The notes: generated from the letters alone by a model not told the origin. DNA of 64,000 nucleotides from Undaria pinnatifida (GCA_012845835.1 JABAKD010000013.1:8781128-8845127), one strand, 5' to 3'; counted from the stretch's first letter, positions 11,138 through 22,617 are shown. Translations and numbers: made by a program.

Positions 11138-12595
11138 GACCGTGACTACGAGCCATCAAGGAGACGACCTGCTACGAAGAACGACTGCCTCCACCGAGCT
11201 GGACGATCGACACATCTATCTGGGGCTGGTATTAATAGTACGAAGAACGACCGCCTTCTCGGACGAGCACACAGAGCTGCCAGGAAATCGCCGTCATCAC
11301 GTGCTGAACTGCCTCTAGGTGCAACAACGGGTGCATGGATGGATGGGGCGTAAACGAATTTATACTGCGGTGCACCTACGAAACAATGTAAGCAGTCGAA
11401 ACAAAGATTTCGAGTACGAGTGGATATCTGGTTACTTTCGAGTACGTGGCTCGTGGCGTCTCGGTCAACCGGCTTTCCTCGATTTGAAAAGACTCTACGA
11501 CGTCGACTTTTACGTACGCAATGGGGGCTGACACAAGCACATGATTCGACTGCTTTATATGGTTCGACAATTTTCATTGTTGTGTACGTACGAGACGGGA
11601 GCTGCTACGAGTACGTCGTATCTGGTTCTTCTACCGTGTATCTTCGTTGACGCAACGGGGCTACGGGCTGGTTCGATATCACTACTACTGCTGCAATGCT
11701 GCTGCTGTTGGCGTAAACCCGGCTGCGCATACGCACGAACGAACCTCTCGTATTGCTATGCTGCACTATATATGAGACGGAACGTGAGCCGAATGATGGT
11801 ACAACACGGCTTACTTCTTCACGCTTGGCGCACATCTTCGACGGGGGCTACCAAACTTTAGCACGTGAAAGCACGCGGGGTTGAATAAAACAGCGGAAAT
11901 TACAGGGACCTTCTGGTCATCAGCACCAGGGGTCGCCCCATCATAACGCGGGATCGCAGGAGCGACGGCTCGGGATCGCTGTAACAAAGCGCTTGAGGTT
12001 GCCGGAAATAACACCTTCCGGAACCGTCACAGCACTGTTCGCTGGGACCGTCGGAGCTAACGGGTTGCCACGACAGCTATGTGGGCTCGTCGAAGAGGTG
12101 TCTTTCGGGAGCGGTCCACAGACATCATCATCGATATATTGGAGTTGCCAGCGGAAAACGTCCGCAGGAATTGCCACACCATTATCGCTTGGGATTCTGG
12201 AACAACGCTTCTGAACCTGAACAGCATCGTCATCGTCTAGACCTGCCGGAGTTTCCGGGGTCGCCGCCTTAACAACAGCAACGTGGGGTCGCCGAAGCAT
12301 ATTTCCGGGATCGGGCCACATAATCTGATGGGATTATCGTGGGAGAACGTCTTCTGAAATCACCGCATCATGAACAATCGTTTGGGGCTGCTGGGACATC
12401 GTTCTGGAGTCGATGGACATAACAACTTTTACGGCTGCTGAAACATCTCTTCCGGGGTCGCTGGACGTCTTCATCTCGTTTAGGACTGCGCCGGAACATC
12501 ACGTCTGGAGCCGCTGAACACCATCGTCATCTGGATCGCCAGGAAGGACATCCGCACCATCCGGGGTCGCACGCCCACATAACGGCAAGATTTAT
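11138..12595. other. Non-genic; loose imperfect repeats
   Basis: From about 11940 to 12590 the sequence repeats a loose theme of CCGGGGTCGCCG or GGGATCGC followed by an ACATC/CATCATC stretch every 45-60 bases. The copies are too degraded to define a unit. Frames over it have no recognised content. Between 11138 and 11940 nothing is recognised. Confidence 0.4.
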
Positions 12596-12602
12596 TTGCT
12601 TC

Positions 12603-12745
12603 ATAGTCGTAGTACCACGCGTCTTTTTTGTACGGGAGGGCGGTCAGAAACGTGGCTAGGCTGCCAGACTATTTTTTGTTTTGTAGTAGCACCACACACG
12701 TCTTCTCTGTACGGAAGGGCGGTCAGAAACGTGATCGGCTGCTAC
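12603..12745 (+). repeat. Short tandem duplication
   Basis: Two copies of a segment with GTAGTA(G)CACC, ACGCGTCTT or ACACGTCTT, a GGGCGGTCAGAAACGTG block and a CTGC tail lie about 90 bases apart. No coding content. Confidence 0.7.
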
Positions 12746-13503
12746 AGTAAGGTGCTATTTATTTTCTTGATCAACAACGTGGTCATTGAAATTTTGTTGA
12801 ATTGCACGTTTTGTTTCTGTAGTTGATCATATTGAGAAGATGCAGTATTATGCAGTACGAACATGGGTTTCCATTTGGTGATTGGAACAAACCATACTCC
12901 AGTAATTGGCACTGCTGAATTCGTCTGGCATTTTCTCAGAACTGATGCATATAAGGCCAACATTGACTGGCATACTATGTTTTGCAGAGTACGGAGTAAT
13001 ATCGTACCGAGTATGTCTGTCTGGTAAATGTATTGTGAAACCCGCACGGGTTCTAAAGTTCTGTGTGTGATATTTTTTCGGTTTGCATGCTAGTGACAGT
13101 CCATGTGTCAAACCCATCCGTCACAGCAGTTATTTGCCTCTACATTGCCAGGTTTTTCGTTGCAGTTATTGCGTTAGTTGTAGGAGGACTGATCATCCGC
13201 CGAAAATTAAGCACGGTAACGGTTGATGTTTCGACGCGGCAAAGGAGGTATAAAAATTTGTTGCGACGTTGCGATTGATTCTACTTCGTAGATATGCAGT
13301 TCAGACGAGTTGTTCAGACAAGTACACTGACCAAGTAACGAGTGTCAGAACTGTCTGAAAATCACCTTGGGATAGGTTGATGACACTTGCAGTAAGTATG
13401 GAGCAAGCGCACATTATATCCAAGTTTTTCTTTTAGAGTAATCCGATTTTGCAGTTGAACGCCAAGTCGACGTATTATGTGTTACTTCCATCGCGGGGTC
13501 GTT
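12746..13503. other. Non-genic spacer
   Basis: No gene, RNA or repeat family is recognised in this stretch. Confidence 0.4.
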
Positions 13504-14265
13504 TTGAGGATAGTTACCTTGCTACTAGTACAACGGAGTACCAGATAGTCCATTGTAAACTATCGATTGCGCTGTCGTTAACATATCATACGTAGTCATC
13601 TGGTATACGTAGCTCGTATCTGGTAGGACGCAGCAGGATGACGTGCTGTTATACACGACTGGTGTACTCGAGTTAGTACGCCAACACTTTCAGAGAGTAT
13701 CGGATCGGTTCGTTAAGGATAGGTACCTGCCTTTGGTACGGAGCAGCACGAGGCGCTTCGGCGATACCAGTGCAAGGAGTGTGATATGTATGAACGTATC
13801 GTACACAGGTACCAGACACACACGTACCTCGTACGATCATAGAATCATGTGAATATAGTAGATCGTATATCGCAGATTGCGGCGGAACCCTACATGTCGG
13901 TTGCAGTTTACAGTTGGCCCGGGGTGATTTGTACCGATATGTTTTGGGGGTAATCACACCGATTGATTGTTAGGGTGGTTCGTACGCTTTCATAAGGTCT
14001 TGGGTTGTGATCGATCGAGCATGCACCACGCACACTCTCACACAACCCAACTCGACAACACTACTCTTCCTTCTTCGTGTTTTCTTCGAGACCGCGGTAA
14101 TAATAAACCCACCACTGCCCTTGGGGGCATCGTTTTGCCATCAGCTCCGCGGAGCTTGAAACTTGACCGCAGCGGCAGAGTAACATCTGCTGAGTGCTTA
14201 CCTCTCGTGCCAGATCTGGCATGACCCAGCCCGCACACAGTCATAGGGGACATATCTCCCTCATG
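13504..14265 (+). repeat. Long direct repeat, copy 2 (pair at 7090-7851)
   Basis: This matches 7090-7851 throughout in the same orientation. The left flank (GGGGTCGTT) and right flank (CACATCGATTG) are unrelated to those of copy 1. Confidence 0.85.
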
Positions 14266-14566
14266 ACACATCGATTGTCAGTGGTATATGTATAACACTC
14301 AATGGTTCACCATTCCGCACTCTACAACTCCTCTTGCAGCGAGCTTCATATGACACTCCATCAACAAATAAGGATACTACCCAATGATGTCAGACGACAT
14401 TCGGAATGAGTGGTAAACGCATGCGCAACGAAAGACAACCAATCCTGGTGGGGATTCCCTTTACTTGTCATCCCTGGAGCTAAAACGATGCGCCGTTGAA
14501 GTCGTTATATTTCACCCACCACGTACTATATTACATGTTGAGGGGAGACGAGAGCCGTGCATGATG

Positions 14567-14873
14567 CCGGTCGCCCCGGTGGCGTATCAGGTTATCCTCG
14601 AACCTGGTATAGGTCAGTTTCGTGATTTCAAATCCCCCCGAGTGCATACTCGAAAAAATTCGTGGGGACTTTTTGTTGCGCACAAATTGACTTGCGGAAA
14701 GCGCGAGAGCATGAGTTAACAACACTCGATGAAGAATCGACGAGCAGTGGGATTGCTGAACCCAATGCGCGATAAAAATTGAAGGCAAGAACCGGGGGGA
14801 AGAAGGGACGGCACATATGACCACGGCTTGTCCAGAAGCTGGAAAGTAGAAGTGTGTGAAAAGAAAAAAAAAA
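14567..14873 (+). mobile_element. tRNA-headed SINE, plus strand
   Basis: The head reads GTCGCCCCGGTGGCGTATCA then GGTTATCC, resembling the 5' half of a tRNA with an A box. A B-box-like stretch (GATTTCAAATCCCCC) follows about 45 bases on. The body of roughly 230 bases is shared with 24321-24626 and 33391-33674, and the copy ends in an A-rich tail at 14859-14873. Such elements are transcribed by RNA polymerase III from the head and copied by a LINE reverse transcriptase. No clean target duplication was found. Confidence 0.75.
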
Positions 14874-15298
14874 CAGTGGATCTGGAACCCCTACATGACG
14901 AAATGGTGTAGCAGCACCTGCGACCTCGTATCACGCCGCATTGAAAGAACCGAAGCGTGAAGACACGAAAGCTGCGTGGCAGTATAGGCAAATCCCATCC
15001 TCTTGTGTATAGAGAACCTGTGATCGAAAACCCTCAATTCGTATTTGTTGTATCAACAAACCACGAACAGATTCGTTTCCAGCGGCTCACAGCATTGCGT
15101 TGCTTGATAACTTGGTGTGGCGAACGGTTTTCTGTGTTCGTGTGCGTGTGGTTACACCTACTCGGCGGCTCCCGGGAGTATGATATCAAGCGTCCGCATT
15201 TAAATTTTCCGCCTTTCTCAGCATCGGCACATCTTCAGCGCAAGAAAAGGAGTCAAAGTCAAGCGCGGCCAGCTCTTTATCGCGACCGCCGTAGTCAT

Positions 15299-15333
15299 AT
15301 AGTCTATATATTATAATATAATATATATAGACT
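15299..15333. repeat. AT-rich inverted repeat
   Basis: AGTCTATATATTATAATATA followed by ATATATATAGACT forms a near-perfect palindrome of about 35 bases. It may extrude as a hairpin or be the footprint of a small TIR element. Confidence 0.65.
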
Positions 15334-15629
15334 CTGTCTTAGAATTGGCGACCTCAGAGCCCCACATCGGCAAGGTAAAAATCATGGGCGTGAAATCGTA
15401 CATTTGAGACAATAATAATTTGAAAAGGAAGCACAGGCGAATATGTTAATACTGCGGTAAACCACCTTACCAACCCATTACGTAGGGCATTTCGTACATA
15501 CCGTCTGCATGATCGCCTCCCAACCTATGCCAAGCGAAGTACGACTAACGAGGTAACGTAATTGAGCGCGTGTACACCAAGCGTTCCTTTAAAAACACTG
15601 ACGATTCGCATTTCTCCCTCTAGTGCTCA

Positions 15630-15835
15630 ATGGCGGTGACAGTGCATGACCACATCACCTCGCATGTTGTTTTTGGCAATTCGTATCTCTTTCTCATAAT
15701 TAGCGATGTCAGAAAATAATGGTAACTACAGATGGCGGTGACAGTGCATGACCACATCACCTCGCCTGTCGTATTTGGCAACACGTATCTCTTTCTTATA
15801 ATTAGCGATGTCAGAAAATAATGGTAACTACAAAT
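15630..15835 (+). repeat. 102-base tandem duplication
   Basis: Two adjacent copies of about 102 bases, each beginning TGGCGGTGACAGTGCATGAC and ending in GAAAATAATGGTAACTACA, differ at only a few positions. Confidence 0.9.
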
Positions 15836-15839
15836 ATTC

Positions 15840-15925
15840 TAGCTTTCGATCCATGTACGATAACAAATTACCCGAAATTCGTCAAACTCACGGCTGACGT
15901 CCTTGAAATATTTTTATAAAATAAC
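15840..15925 (+). repeat. Element-terminus motif, partial
   Basis: ACCCGAAATTCGTCAAACTC then ACGGCTGACGTCCTTGAAAT matches 22505-22558 and, inverted, 27055-27120. It appears to be the terminus of a repeat family and lies just outside the left inverted arm. Confidence 0.7.
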
Positions 15926-16039
15926 AAATTTTGAAGATTTGACACGTTATTAACTACACCTAAACACTGGGCTGCATACTGCATCTAACATCAAACCTTC
16001 TAGAATAATACACATTACAAGGCAGATGATATAAAGGGA

Positions 16040-17520
16040 TGTCTTCTTGCTACAACCGTCAGGTTTGTCCCCTTTAAGGGTTTATAGTTTCCGCGCACAT
16101 ATTGAAATGTCCCGCCCCCCCCCCCCCCCCTCCCCTCCCCCTCCCCCGATCCATCTTGTTCAAAACCCCCCCACCCCTTCCCCTCCCCCCTCCCCCGATC
16201 CCTTCCCCCCCTCCCCCCCCCCCTCTTTTTCCGCCTAGTTTGTTCAAACGCCCCACTTAAAATCGAAATCGGCCACAGTAATAAACACCTTTACGCAGTT
16301 GATATCACGTCATTATCTTTCTGACCATCCATGACGTATTTTTCATTCTTTACCCCCACCCCCCTCAACCCCCCCTCCAACGCCCCCTCTTTTCCCACCA
16401 CCCGCACGATCGCCTAGACCTAGCACCACGCGTATAACAAGCCCCTAAATATCTTTGATCTCACAGCCGGAGTGTATTTGAATATTATATGTGACCTAAA
16501 CCTCCTGAAAAACCCTCCCCCCCCCCCCCCCCCCTTCTCGCTCTCCCTTGCTCAAACGCCCCACCTAATATTGAAATCCGCCAGATTAATAAACACTTCA
16601 CGCACTGAATATCACCTCATTATCTTTCTAGAGCCATCCATGCCGCTTCTTCCCCCCCCCCCGCCCCGAACGCCCCGTCCTTCCCCACCACCCGCACCAT
16701 CGCCTAGACCTAGCACCACACGTATAACAAACCCCTACATCTATGCCACCTAAAGCCCTTCCCTCCCCCCCCCCCCCCCCCCCCACCTCCCCCTCCCCCC
16801 CCCGCCCCCACCCCCCACCTCCCCACCCCCCCACCCCATCCCACCCCCACCCCCTCGAACACTCCGCTCTCTACTCGGCTGATTGTACGACTTACCCCAG
16901 GATATACATGATAAACTGATGCATTATTTCCAAAACCGTCAAATTTATCCCTTTAAAATAATATGTAGTTTCCACGCACAGATTCAGCTGCCCCACCCGC
17001 CCCCCCCCCCCGCCCCAAGCCCCCCCCCCACATGATAAACTAGTGCATTTTTTTTTCTCCAAAACCGTCAGATTTATCCCCTTGAAGGATTTATAGCTTC
17101 CACGCACAAATTGCCCGCCCGTCCGCCCCCCCCCCCCCCTCCCCCCCCCCTCCAACCCCGCTCCCTTTTGATCAAAACCAGGCCCCCACGTCCTTCAAAA
17201 CTCCGCCCTCCCCTCACCGGTTATTCGACTTACAGGATTCAATTAATAAACTGATGCATTTCCTTCCACATCTGTCAGATTTTGTCCCCCTCAGAAACGG
17301 GTTTTATAGTTTCCGCGCACAGACTGACTAACATCACCCTGTTGACCCTGATAGCTACACTAAACTGTAGTTGCAAGGGGAGTCGCCGACCTATATCCTT
17401 AATGAGGACACACAACCCGTAATACGCGCGATCGGAGTATCACACACAGCTTGCAAAGATGAGTTTCGACAAAATCTTCGATCTCACAGCTGGAGTGTAT
17501 TTTCATTTTTTATAATATAG
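16040..17520 (+). repeat. Left C-rich inverted arm with internal repeats
   Basis: The arm is a run of diverged units, each with a CCGTCAGATTTATCCCCTT-like box, a TTTATAGTTTCCGCGCACA box and a tract of cytosines. Another unit (AATAAACAC...ATATCACCTCATTATCTTTC...CCATCCATG...CACCACCCGCACCATCG) occurs twice, near 16275-16450 and 16585-16745. All these boxes recur in reverse orientation at 22557-23290. The inner end (17340-17520) matches the right arm over about 180 bases, including CCTATATCCTTAATGAGGAC and CAGCTTGCAAAGATGAGTTT. Frames over the C tracts are proline runs and are not genes. Confidence 0.8.
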
Positions 17521-18057
17521 TCAAGTCTTTTGAATCTTACCCAACGGATGTATTTGCTAAGCGTATTCATTCGTGCATGGCATGTGGCCTATCCCACAGA
17601 CACAGCGGTGCGCTGTATATAATGCGACCAGCGGTTTGTTTCGCTCCACGCGTACTCGATCGTTTGGGTACTGATGGTAAAGTAGTCTAGCTGTCACCTC
17701 ATACGTCGAGATCCAGCCCAACGTCCGTTCGTTGTTGTTGTTGCTGCTGCTCCCACACGAACTAGATTAATCAAGTCCGTGGTCACAAGACATGCTCGAG
17801 CCACTCTGGAGTGGAAGAATACCCAAGGCACAAAGGCAAATAATAAAACAAACCAAAGGCGGAGTGGAAAACACGAGAATACAAGAAAGCAAGTAAAGGA
17901 AAGGAAACACCACAATATAACAGCAGATCTGATCCTAGAGACTGGCAGAAAAACGGTCTTGGGCACTACAGAAGAGGCCATCAAGTGCATAAAGGACACT
18001 GAGGGGAGAACACAGCAAGGCGAAAAAGTCCTGGCAGACTTACGCTACAGTAGCTAC
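17521..18057. other. Interior of inverted-arm element, unassigned
   Basis: A plus-strand frame opens at 17779 and runs to 18471 (230 codons), basic at first and proline-rich later. It matches no family I know and overlaps the minus-strand coding-like stretch at 18058-18485. I do not call it a gene. Confidence 0.3.
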
Positions 18058-18485
18058 TTACGGCAGACCCAACCTCAGTTTTTTGGGCAGGACGCTCCCC
18101 ACCCCCCTCTCCCCTCTCCGCCCCTCGCACTCCCCCACTCCCCCCCACCGCGTGTTGGTGTCACCGATGGGTGGCGCGGCCGTGGTCTTCACGTGTCGCT
18201 CTGCAGCTCCATAGCTCTCCGCGTCATGCCATTTCCGCATGAATGCCTCCGCCCCTTCTCGACCCGTCGAAACCATCTACCGGCCTTTGAGCAGCCTTTC
18301 GCCACCCTTCGAACTTCATGCCAAATCCCGTCATACCTTCCTCGAGGCGAACTATCCAATCCTTCTCTTGCCCCCCGGAGCAGGCCGTACCCCCAACCAG
18401 CTTCCCAAACATCAACCACCGCGGCGGATGCTCCTCCTCCATACGTGCGACGAATCCCGCGAACAATATGACCCCTCAAACTCAC
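18058..18485 (-). pseudogene. Degraded coding-like stretch, unknown
   Basis: Three overlapping minus-strand frames look coding-like in turn: one has RLEEGMTGFGMKFEGWRKAA, another GAEAFMRKWHDAESYGAAER. Read together they suggest a GC-rich coding segment broken by one or two frameshifts. I do not recognise the family. It lies inside the inverted-arm element, downstream of the DDE gene on the same strand, so it could be a second element protein or a captured fragment. The plus strand is also open here, so strand choice is uncertain. Confidence 0.3.
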
Positions 18486-18499
18486 CGATATAGTCTAGA

Positions 18500-18531
18500 C
18501 TAGTATATTACAAGTACTTGTACCAACAACT
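18500..18531 (+). repeat. TAGTATATTACAAGTAC motif, left copy
   Basis: TAGTATATTACAAGTAC followed by CAACAAC recurs at 22465-22490 (plus) and at about 27130-27150 (minus), where it joins the element-terminus motif. The two plus-strand copies bracket the stretch that holds the transposase gene. Confidence 0.6.
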
Positions 18532-18750
18532 TAAAAAAAAAAGCGTGCACATGATCGACTATAACATTGTACCAGCGTACGTGTTTCTCATGTTACCACT
18601 GTAGTAGTCAGAGCGCACGGGTCGACCGAGCTCTCATCTAGGGTGAATTATCGAGGATCTGCAGTAAGTATTATAGTGCGCCACCACGTTGGATTTGCGG
18701 ATACCTCTTGATCTCCGAAAATCCGCTTGTCACGTTGATTCGACCTTGAG

Positions 18751-18978
18751 TACGTGCAATCCCTCCGCATTTATTGGAACTCCCGCCTCGCGCGCAAACT
18801 TGGATGGGTGGATCAGTGCTTGGAGATCAAAGGCTTGCCGCACTCGGCTGCTGCGAGCTGCAGGCACGCTATGGCGATGGAGATTACTATGTCGACGGTC
18901 GATCGGCTTATCGACGGGATCAATGGCGAGGATCCCGCAGGGGCTCGGCTTTATATGGCCCAGCTTCGACAGAATGAG
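18751..18978 (+). pseudogene. Exon-like fragment, unknown
   Basis: Seventy-six codons are open between an AG (18749-18750) and a consensus-like donor (GAG then GTACGC at 18979). The translation is balanced and protein-like, including ARKLGWVDQCLEIKGLPHSA and TVDRLIDGINGEDPAGARLY, and third codon positions favour G/C. I know no matching family. No neighbouring exons are evident, so it may be a host-gene exon captured by the transposon or a relic. A second plus-strand frame overlaps it but has a poorer composition. Confidence 0.35.
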
Positions 18979-19344
18979 GTACGCTATCTCTTACACATAC
19001 ATGTCAAAGTTCGCCTTATTTCGTAATTCGAATGTTGCGCGAAGGATAAAGGGAAACTGGCAGTTGATAAGGGATGATCGTGTACCCGTGTACGGCATCT
19101 TGCAGCGTTTCAGCTAGCTAGTTGCAGCATTGTGCGATCGTGCGGTTGGCGAGGCTCGGTTGAGGACAACTACAACGTCGAACCTCAATGCAGAGCCTTC
19201 TGCCGGGACGCTTGCAGTTGGTTTGCGGCAGTCTACACTGCTGCAGATAGTCTGACATGACGTGCTCTCCATATGTTCCTGTGCTGGAGTTGCTGCGTGG
19301 CTGCGCTGCAAGGTCGAGCAGAGTGTTGATGTGCTATTATATTA

Positions 19345-19400
19345 TTTAGTTTCGACGAAATCTTCGATCTCACAGCTGGAGTGTATTTTAATTTTTATAT
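19345..19400 (+). repeat. Element-terminus motif, internal partial copy
   Basis: TTTCGACGAAATCTTCGATC then TCACAGCTGGAGTGTATTTT matches the inner end of the left arm (17465-17505). It suggests an earlier insertion of a related end sequence inside the element. Confidence 0.65.
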
Positions 19401-20240
19401 ATGATACGTACTCGTACTGCTGCTGTGTACGTGTACGGCCCACCGCCCGTCTGCTAGGTTTGGGTGTGTTACAATAGCGTCCCGCCAGGTCCTTGTACGT
19501 ACTACTATGCACCAAGTATACAGCATGTATCAACGTATCTCAGCCACTGACAGCAGTACATTGAGAGCATGTTGCGTTACGATATGCGAGCAGCATCCAC
19601 CTCTTTGGTAGAGACGTACCTGAATGTACGAGTGGTATCATATACGAGGTGCATACGAGTACCACTACTACTTTATGTATACCGTGATGTATATTATAAC
19701 AATATAAATACTCGTACAAAAGAATAGGCCCCCTCAACTCACCCACATACGGTCATACGGTCCGTGCACAACAATTTTTCCATTCACGTTTTGTGCGATA
19801 ACTTTTTCTTGAAAAATAATTGGAACGTGAAACAACGATGGTCGTGACCGCCTCGTCGAGATACGTGGATAGCTGCAGAGTTTTTTTTTTTTTGGCGACA
19901 TGCAACATTTTTGACAAAAGTCATACACGGAGCCCCCTAAACACGACATACCTCCCCTCTCGTGGGCAATCAACCCTAAGGGAGTGCTGAAAAAAAGTAG
20001 AAAGCCAACACGAAAGAAACGGAAACATGCACAAGGCGCACAACAATCCCGGCAAAGCTGTCACAAAGAGAAGGTTAAGGATTGTCCAGCACTGGTACGC
20101 ACTTGAAACACACACACATCACGACGCATCGTTCTCGACCTCCTTCTCCTCTCCCCCCTCCTTCTCTGCCCCCCCTGCGCCATGGCGCGCTTCTTCTTCC
20201 ACGTCTTGAATGCCTTTTTCGCCCTCCTCGTGGAGAAGGT
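19401..20240. other. Non-genic interior of the inverted-arm element
   Basis: No gene is recognised. Pyrimidine-rich sequence appears near 20130-20180, just past the 3' end of the transposase frame. Confidence 0.4.
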
Positions 20241-22379
20241 TCAGCATTCCTGCGAAGCCGCCAACGCCTTCCCCGCCGCGGCGTCCTTTTCCGCTTGTGT
20301 TTTACCCCCCCCCGTTGCCTCCAAGACGGCATCCTCCCTCCGGGTGGCTTCTCGGTGCGTGTGCCACTCCTTGAGTTCGCGGTCCCTGAGGAAGTTCACC
20401 ATCCCGTCGTCGTACGCTTCAACGTATAGCCACACCACCCTACACCCGCGGATGTGTTCCAACGGCACCCCACTCAACGCACCCGGCAGAATCTCGAGCA
20501 TGTGGGTGAGGGAGTACTCGCAGTGAAGGCGAAGAACGTGCTTGACGTATCCCCAGTACCGCTCAATAGATTTGAGCTCAGGGCGATACTTGGGAAGGAA
20601 GATGCACACGTGGCCGGCGTCCTTGAAGATTTGCTGGACCTTGTTGAGCTGCACCTTGAAAGCCCGCAGGTCGGAGAAGACCCTTTCCATACAGCATCGC
20701 TGCCTCCTTCCAGCCGCCCCTCCCGCTGTCGCGGGATCTCCGGCGAAAGATTTTTGCTGCTCCCGGCGCGCTTGCTCTAGAACTCTGTCCCGCTCCTCCC
20801 CGCCTTTGTTGAATGCTGCGATCGCTTGCCGTGATGCCGCGTTGTCGGCCTTGCACTTGATGCAACACTTCACGAGCCCCTTAGCCCTCTCGCCGTCAAG
20901 CCGCCACAACCCCATCTCCTTGAGCATCTGCTCACCTCCTTTGTTGAGCCCAGGCAGCGGGGATCCAGGCGTGACTTTGGTTCGGACGGGTACTGCTTTT
21001 TATCGAGCCCCGTTCCAAACTTGCGCCCCTTGATCTTCGGCAAGAAAATCTTCAAGTCGGTGAGCAGTGTGTCACCAAGCTGGAATGTAGGGTGTACCGT
21101 CCTTCCGTTGTCATCCTCGAACACCCTGAGCGCAGTCTTCTCCCCACCCGGCGCCAAGCTGATCTTGGTGGGTCAGCAACGCGTCGTCGTCGTAAGCGTT
21201 ATGCCCGGTGGAGTTGTCGAAGATGAAGACACCCTGCCGGTGCGGCCCATTCGTCAGCTCAAACATGGCGATAGCCGCCGGCAGTTGGGCGCACATGCAG
21301 TCGCTGCTCCAGTAGCCATCGTGCTGCTTCCCAACGGTCATGATGACAGCAGCCGTCGAAGGGTCGTTCGCTGTCTTCAACACCTCGCAGTCTGCAGCGG
21401 CCTTCTTCAGCACTTTCACCGCGTCTTCAACCTTCTTCACCTTGTGGCCAGCTGCCCCCTCACCCTCCGTCCTGCCGAAGTACTTTCCAGAGCGGTGGGT
21501 ACCGGCATCGTAGTCCTCCTGCATCATGCCCCACGCCTCCTTGCCGATCTGCAGCTGCCCAAGGTCGACGCCGATCACATCCGAGATGTGCGCGGCGCGG
21601 CCCTCCCCCTTGACTTTCATGGCGGCCCCCTTCTTCGCCGAGATCCATTGGTGGTCCCCATCGTCGTTCTCCTCCGCCGTCGTCTCGTCGTGGAATAACA
21701 GCGACAACACTTCGTGATCAGGCAGCAGGTCGTAGTCCCCCCTGCCATCGGTCACGATGAGGTCGCGCTGATCGAACGGGACCTGCGTGGAGTCGACGCC
21801 CGGCTCGCGCGTGCAGTGGTCGCACTCACATCGAAGGTAGCACGAGCACTTGCGCCAGAGCTTTCTCTGGTCGCAAGGGCATCCCTCGAGCTGTTGCACA
21901 CGCACGCAATCCCTCCCGAGAGCGTGCACCCGGTCGTGGATGCGCACATGCTTGTACTCCTCCTTGCCGTCGACCGTCCGCACTCCTGGCCAGAAGAGCG
22001 CCTCGCGTTTCACCTTCTTCGGTCGGCAGTACTCCTTCACCTCTTCATCAGGGAGCAAGCTGTAGCCGCCCTTGGATTCAGGTGCCGCCAAGTCGCGCGG
22101 GTCGAACGGAACACGCGTGCAGTCGCCTGCCACGCGCTTTGACGCCTCGCCATCGCCGTAGACGCGCACGTGCTTGTACTCCTTCTTGCCGTCGACTTCC
22201 CTGACTGCCGGCCAGGAGAGGTGTTCCCGGCCCGTCGTCGCCCCCGTGTTCATCTGCTCATCGCCCGTCTCCGACCTGGCCGCGCTGTCCCGCTCGTCGC
22301 CGCTGACGTCCGAGTCATCCAATGCTCCCTCCTGCCGAGCTTCACCGCGGCTGGTTGCCGCCATCACCGGTTCTTCCAC
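20241..22379 (-). pseudogene. DDE-superfamily transposase (IS630/Tc1-like), frameshifted
   Basis: Three minus-strand frames succeed one another. The first (22379 to about 21170) has an acidic start, repeats of a TRVPFDPRDL/TQVPFDQRDL unit, a Cys-rich cluster (CPCDQRKLWRKCSCYLRCEC) and the catalytic block GVFIFDNSTGHNAYDDDALL. The second continues from about 21165 with APGGEKTALRVFEDDNGRTV. The third starts before 20927 (LKEMGLWRLDG, CCIKCKA) and has the last catalytic block FLPKYRPELKSIERYWGYVK with the expected glutamate. The order matches DDE endonucleases common in fungal and oomycete repeats, which cut and rejoin transposon ends. Two frame changes make this copy non-functional unless unseen introns remove them. 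It is enclosed by the inverted arms. Confidence 0.85.
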
Positions 22380-22464
22380 GCGGACGGGGCTGCCAACGGG
22401 GCAAACATGAAGTCAGCAGCAACGGAAGGACACGGCGGGTTAAGTTCTAGGAGCACCAACCTAT

Positions 22465-22556
22465 AGTATATTACAAGTACCAACAACGCAGCTTGCAAAG
22501 ATGAGTATTGACCCGAAATTCGTCGAACTCACGGCTGACGTCCTTGAAATATTTTT
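22465..22556 (+). repeat. Element-terminus motif, plus copy
   Basis: TAGTATATTACAAGTACCAA, then CAGCTTGCAAAGATGAGTAT and GAAATTCGTCGAACTCACGG form a ~92-base unit. The same unit lies inverted at 27053-27150, so the two face each other 4.7 kb apart like terminal inverted repeats. Confidence 0.75.
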
Positions 22557-22617
22557 ATGAAATACACTCCAACTGTGAGATCGAAGATTTTGTCGAAACT
22601 CATCTTTGCAAGCTGTG
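22493..22617. repeat. ~125-base imperfect palindrome
   Basis: Left half: GCTTGCAAAGATGAGTATTG through GACGTCCTTGAAATATTTTT. Right half, reversed: GCTTGCAAAGATGAGTTTCG through GCTGGAGTGTATTTCAT-like sequence. The halves are two diverged members of one terminus motif joined head to head, centred near 22556. This is where the right inverted arm begins. Confidence 0.8.

Noticed and set aside
7090-14265. The 760-base repeats as LTRs of one large retroelement
   Set aside because: The ends lack TG...CA, no target duplication is visible and no purine tract or coding sequence lies in the right place.
16047-16834. Proline-rich and glycine-rich open frames in the 16-17 kb stretch
   Set aside because: They are translations of homopolymer C tracts within the inverted arm and have no start context, splice sites or conservation among the arm units.
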